From: Lichtheimia corymbifera B2541
Lineage: Eukaryota; Mucoromycota; Mucoromycetes; Mucorales; Lichtheimiaceae
Direction of reading: 5' to 3'
Assembly: GCA_000697475.1 (NCBI GenBank)
Contig: JNEU01001139.1
Span: 62,001-126,000, forward strand
DNA: 64,000 bases
How positions within the stretch are numbered: position 1 is the stretch's first letter; every line of letters begins with the position of its first letter. The translations under genes and the position numbers were made by a program. The notes beneath the pieces are model-generated. The model had not been told where the DNA came from and ran no database searches. It saw only the letters and a program-made list of their open reading frames with translations. This document shows, one piece after another, positions 60,350-64,000 of the stretch.

Positions 60350-61640
60350 TCAGTAAATAGATACGTTGTTGTACTTTTCAGGCTTGTTGTACACATGGCA
60401 CTATAAAAAGATTCCAAGGTGTAAGCTTTCTTCCACTACTATTATGTTTAGGATATTACCTTGTGGGCATGCTTGTACCATAAGATGTTGTTACGGCGTC
60501 GTTTACTATTACAAATGGGTACATACGTTTCGCATTGATGACAAAGACCTTCAATGACACCTTCGGCATTGAGCCGTTGCTCTAGTGGTTCTGCAAAGTG
60601 CTTTCCAGAAACAGAGGAGATGCCATGGTAAAACTGCTTGTGGTACCAATACGCGCTGTTTTTCAATTGAAGCCATCGACCTTCGACACAAGTATCGCAG
60701 TATCCTTCTTTAAGATGCCCAGAGTAGCGTACCCACTTTGGACTATATTCGTCGTCTTTGTAGCGTGGCTTTTGCCTTCTTGGCATGGCATCTTGATCCA
60801 TTTGCACTTCCGGAAGCCATGTAGGTGGCATGTTGTTAGGCGGATGTCTATAAGGTAGTGATGGTGGGTGCTCTAGCACACCGACTGCATCGGGTTGTTG
60901 TTGTTGTCGTGTATAGCCCATTTGTTGCTGCTGCTGCTGATGTTGTTGACATTGATTATGATGATGATGATGGTGTGATGATGGTGGTGATGGTGAAGCC
61001 GATGAATGATGATGATACTGTTGTTCTCTTGCTGGCGTCGTCAATGGCTCACTGAGACTTGATGCTACAATCACATTATCGTCCACATGTTGTGATACCC
61101 CTGGGCTCAATAATGGCTCTTGTTTAATATGTGCCTGTTGAAATTGTGCAAAGTCGAATGAGCCTTTACGGCAAGATAGCATGTTGATGCAATCACGTAA
61201 AGTATCATCAAATGATAAGGGCTCTGGAGACATGAAATCGTACCATGGCCCTCCCGTAGCGGCTACTTTTCGTATATGGTTAACTCACTTCTCTCAATAG
61301 GTGTTGGTATTTTTTTCTCTCTCTTATTACCTTGAGATACAGGTGGGTTAGGGAGCGATGGTATTGAAGATGGAGCTGTGTATGCCGTAGGAGATATGGG
61401 CATCGTGGCAGTCGTTTTGCTGGTAGCAGCTACAGTGGTTATGGTAGGGCCAAATACAACGCTATCATCGGTTGAGCTGGATGGTGCAGTGAGTGGTGTT
61501 GATAAAGCTTGTTGCACAGGGGTGGTGGTTGTGGTGCCGTTGGAAGGGAGAGAGGTGTTGACCCACAACGGAGCTGCAGCCTCTTGCCATATGTGATGTT
61601 GTTGCATGTCTTGTTGATCGGTGTTGTGGTGGTAATACAT
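60350..61640 (-). CDS. Transcription factor with Rua1 C-terminal zinc-binding domain
   Basis: Three exons on the minus strand: 61640-61289, 61262-60460 and 60400-60350, encoding 401 aa. The first 240 residues are low complexity (Ser/Thr/Pro, then His and Gln runs near 60930-61010). The C-terminal domain, about residues 260-400, is the Rua1 type: DDEYSPKWVRYSGHLKEGYC, then CDTCVEGRWLQLKNSAYWYH, GISSVSGKHF, EGLCHQCETYVPI and HAHKCHVYNKPEK. Spaced Cys and His residues should bind zinc. Rua1 itself controls glycolipid (ustilagic acid) synthesis in Ustilago, but the domain is broad among fungi and the target here is unknown. The final 51-nt exon supplies the conserved HKCH. Confidence 0.88.
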
Positions 61641-64000
61641 AGCAGTGGGTGAAAAAGAGACACACACGTATACACACAAAGAAAAAAAAAGAAGAATGAA
61701 ATTGGAGGAAGAGGAAGAAAAAGAATGGGGTGGGCAAGTGAAGGAACTTTATAAATGGGAAAATCAATAACGATTCGTTGTGCAATAGAGCTTGAAAGGG
61801 GATTGATCAACAGCATCCAACGAGTCACACAGAGAACAACCAAGGACAAGATCAATGGCTTTAAAAGAAACTAGGTGCTGTCAAACGAGAAAAAATGTGG
61901 GTAGTAAAAAGGTGATGTTGTTATTCTGCGAATGTATGTCAACCCCGTGCTATATCGGCCCCATGGTATTCGGCTTGAAGTAAGTTTTGGAAAAGAGTGA
62001 ATGGTGCGCCGCATGAGTGGCCTTGTTATCGTCAAGGAGCAACACGCATGGATATTCGATCCAACATTGGACCCTGTGGTTGCGACACAAAGACGCGCTT
62101 CTACTGCGTGATCATCGCATGGGCCTCTTTTTTTTTATACTTATCAGTGCAACAATACACAACCTTATTGCAATGTCATTTTTTGCTCATTTCCTTTTAC
62201 TGGCCCGGTGCACGGTATAATAGCAATCGACGATGGGGCCATATTATCGGGTAAAGAAGGCTGCGGTGATGGTGGCGGTGATGGAAGCTGGTGTTGTCAT
62301 GGGGGGACGGAGCAACAGGCAGAGGTAAAATATGTACACACACGCACACATACACATACATACACATACACAATATAGGCACCGGGGTCAATATTAATAT
62401 TTTGGGTGCCCGCGTTCTTTGGCTGTTTCTTTCCATCTGTGTCACCTCCCCTTTGAGCACGGACATCTTTTTCATTGGGTTGCAGAATAATAAGGAGACA
62501 AGAAAGAATAAAAAATGATATATATCATTCAGTGTATGCTTATAAGTAGATGTTGGATCGGTCTAGGCCGCTTGTTGAGTCCTATTGTTGTTCCGGTATT
62601 ACCCCATCAGGAAAGGAGCAGAAGAGTTAGGATGAGTAAGATGAGCGGTTGTAAAAAAAGTGGGAGGAGTGCATGCGTCAATAGAATCAATGGCATAAGG
62701 GACGCGTCAAATATCAGTGCTTAGTAGCCAGGTCGATCCCTCTCGATCACTTTGGTATCCTCCGCAGCTTCTTACTAAACTCACGGCCGGTGCAAGCCGT
62801 TTTTGTGGGCTTGCGCTTAAGCCCTTGGTTGTATAGAAACATCCCTTGTTCAGCTAACTCTCCCCCGATCTCTCATTCATGGGACAAAGCGCGTATTACG
62901 TAGCACCAACTAAGAGTTACTCCTTTTACCTTTCACACACTTTAACATCGGCTCACGTCGTCTCGAGCCTCGATCGCTTGTTATTTTTACCTGCACACAT
63001 ACACACGCACAGTGAGTATCCCCCGCCACATTGACATCTGGGAAATGGTAAACGCTTACACTTACCCCTATTTTATATCAACACGTGGACACATTCATAC
63101 ATAAGTCTTGGCTACCATGCTGATCATAGATCCTATTTACTGCTGCGTATTATTCTTCGTGCTTGGGAACATGAATCAATTGTTCAGCGCTGCAAAGTAT
63201 GTAATAGTGGCAAGTGCCGCGGAGTTGCGAGCTGCCTGTGTTTTGTGTATGTGCATGCGTAACATTAGAAGCATCTCTCATTGCCGATCCAACAGACGGG
63301 GACCATATTGTGTAGCGGATAAAAACAACCTTAATCACCAATACATTCATCATGTTGCTTAGAAAAAAAACGCCGTCGTCACCTACCCTTCCATCTGGTA
63401 GCATAGCAACCTATGAGCTTTCTGTATTGCTGACATAGACTTGCATAAGGAGAATGACCCCGTGCATTGTTGCAGAAAAAGGGGATGGATTGAGTTTTTG
63501 CATGAATACAATTCCGACGTGGTGATCGCGAGAGAGCGACACATAGCTCCGGGTCATTTGTTGAGTACCGTGTTTCATGTTAGTTTTCTATCTACAACAA
63601 CAAAACAACCCCACGAATCCAATTCGATGGTCATCGTGATCGTACCACATGCGTAAGTAAACAGGCCTAAAGTTACGGGAAAAGTGGTGTGAGCGTTATG
63701 GATATGAACTCGATAATATGGATGTGTTTGCATTTGGCAAAAGGGCACACGGTGATGTTGTGCTTCTGACACCTTCCCTGGAGCTTGGACAAATAGGCTC
63801 GTGCGCCGCTTCTCTGGTGACTTTTTTCCTTCTCACCCCCGGCAAGGAAAGAGTATACAAAAATGACAATTCTTCCTGTGCATGGATTGAATGTGTCAGT
63901 TTGCCATTATGTTCCATTTTTTACTATTCTGCCCTAATCATTATGCTGTTTGTGCTTCTCTTGCTAGCCTGATGCGGATGTGATAGCCATGCAACACTTT
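61641..64000. other. Right-end intergenic region (2.4 kb)
   Basis: Upstream of the Rua1-type gene. A CA microsatellite lies at about 62336-62372 and a T run at about 62127-62136. Frames at 63108-63362, 63441-63656 and 63718-63972 lack any recognisable motif. I checked by eye for tRNA or 5S-like elements and saw none. Confidence 0.45.

Noticed and set aside
62720..62860. GC-rich inverted segment considered as a tRNA or small RNA gene
   Set aside because: No cloverleaf with a T-arm GTTCGA-type box could be drawn; only a short hairpin around GCAAGCC / GGCTTGC.

Overview
This window is a stretch of nuclear chromosome from a filamentous early-diverging fungus, most likely Mucoromycota/Mucorales. 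That placement is my inference from the style of the proteins. What the sequence shows directly is many short introns (about 45-100 nt, GTAAGT/GTATGT donors, CTAAC-like branch sites, YAG acceptors) and a typical fungal gene set: Skt5, Env7, Rck2/Srk1, Spo14-type PLD, Pex4 and a Rua1-type factor. I hand-spliced almost every gene by matching donor/acceptor phases and protein-family alignments. Exon coordinates are in the evidence fields.

Layout. 0-3 kb: a small DUF202 membrane protein (-) and a Ser/Thr/Pro-rich single-pass surface protein with a Tyr/Gln/Asn-rich tail (+). 3.1-16.2 kb: a 1,691-aa Sel1-repeat protein (-), an Env7/STK16 kinase (-) and the Skt5/Chs4 chitin-synthase activator (+). 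16.8-25.6 kb: a secreted GH36 alpha-galactosidase (+), exportin-T (+) and a BAR-SH3 endocytosis protein (-). 26-30.4 kb: nested fold-back repeats that end in a 38-bp palindrome identical to the Nextera mate-pair junction adapter, so the sequence on the two sides may not be truly adjacent. 31-47.3 kb: acetyl-CoA hydrolase/CoA-transferase (-), phospholipase D (+), HMG-CoA reductase (+), an NTF2-like protein (+) and acetyl-CoA acetyltransferase (-). 47.6-52.2 kb: a tail-anchored coiled-coil protein (-) and ribosomal protein eL6 (+). 52.5-54.5 kb: an inverted second copy of the fold-back repeats. 56.7-61.6 kb: an Rck2/Srk1-type MAPK-activated kinase (+), the peroxisomal E2 Pex4 (-) and a Rua1-domain transcription factor (-). 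61.6-64 kb: no gene recognised.

Themes. Chitin-wall and membrane-surface functions occupy the left third: wall-sensor-like protein, Skt5, the giant Sel1 protein and Env7, the last three each carrying a different predicted lipid anchor. Acetyl-CoA metabolism and sterol synthesis (ACH1, HMG-CoA reductase, thiolase) occupy the centre. I found no clear secondary-metabolite cluster, CRISPR array, rRNA or tRNA. The most unusual items are a 4-nt micro-exon in the thiolase, a 12-nt micro-exon and a GC-AG intron in phospholipase D, the modular fold-back repeat family, and the sequencing-adapter junction.
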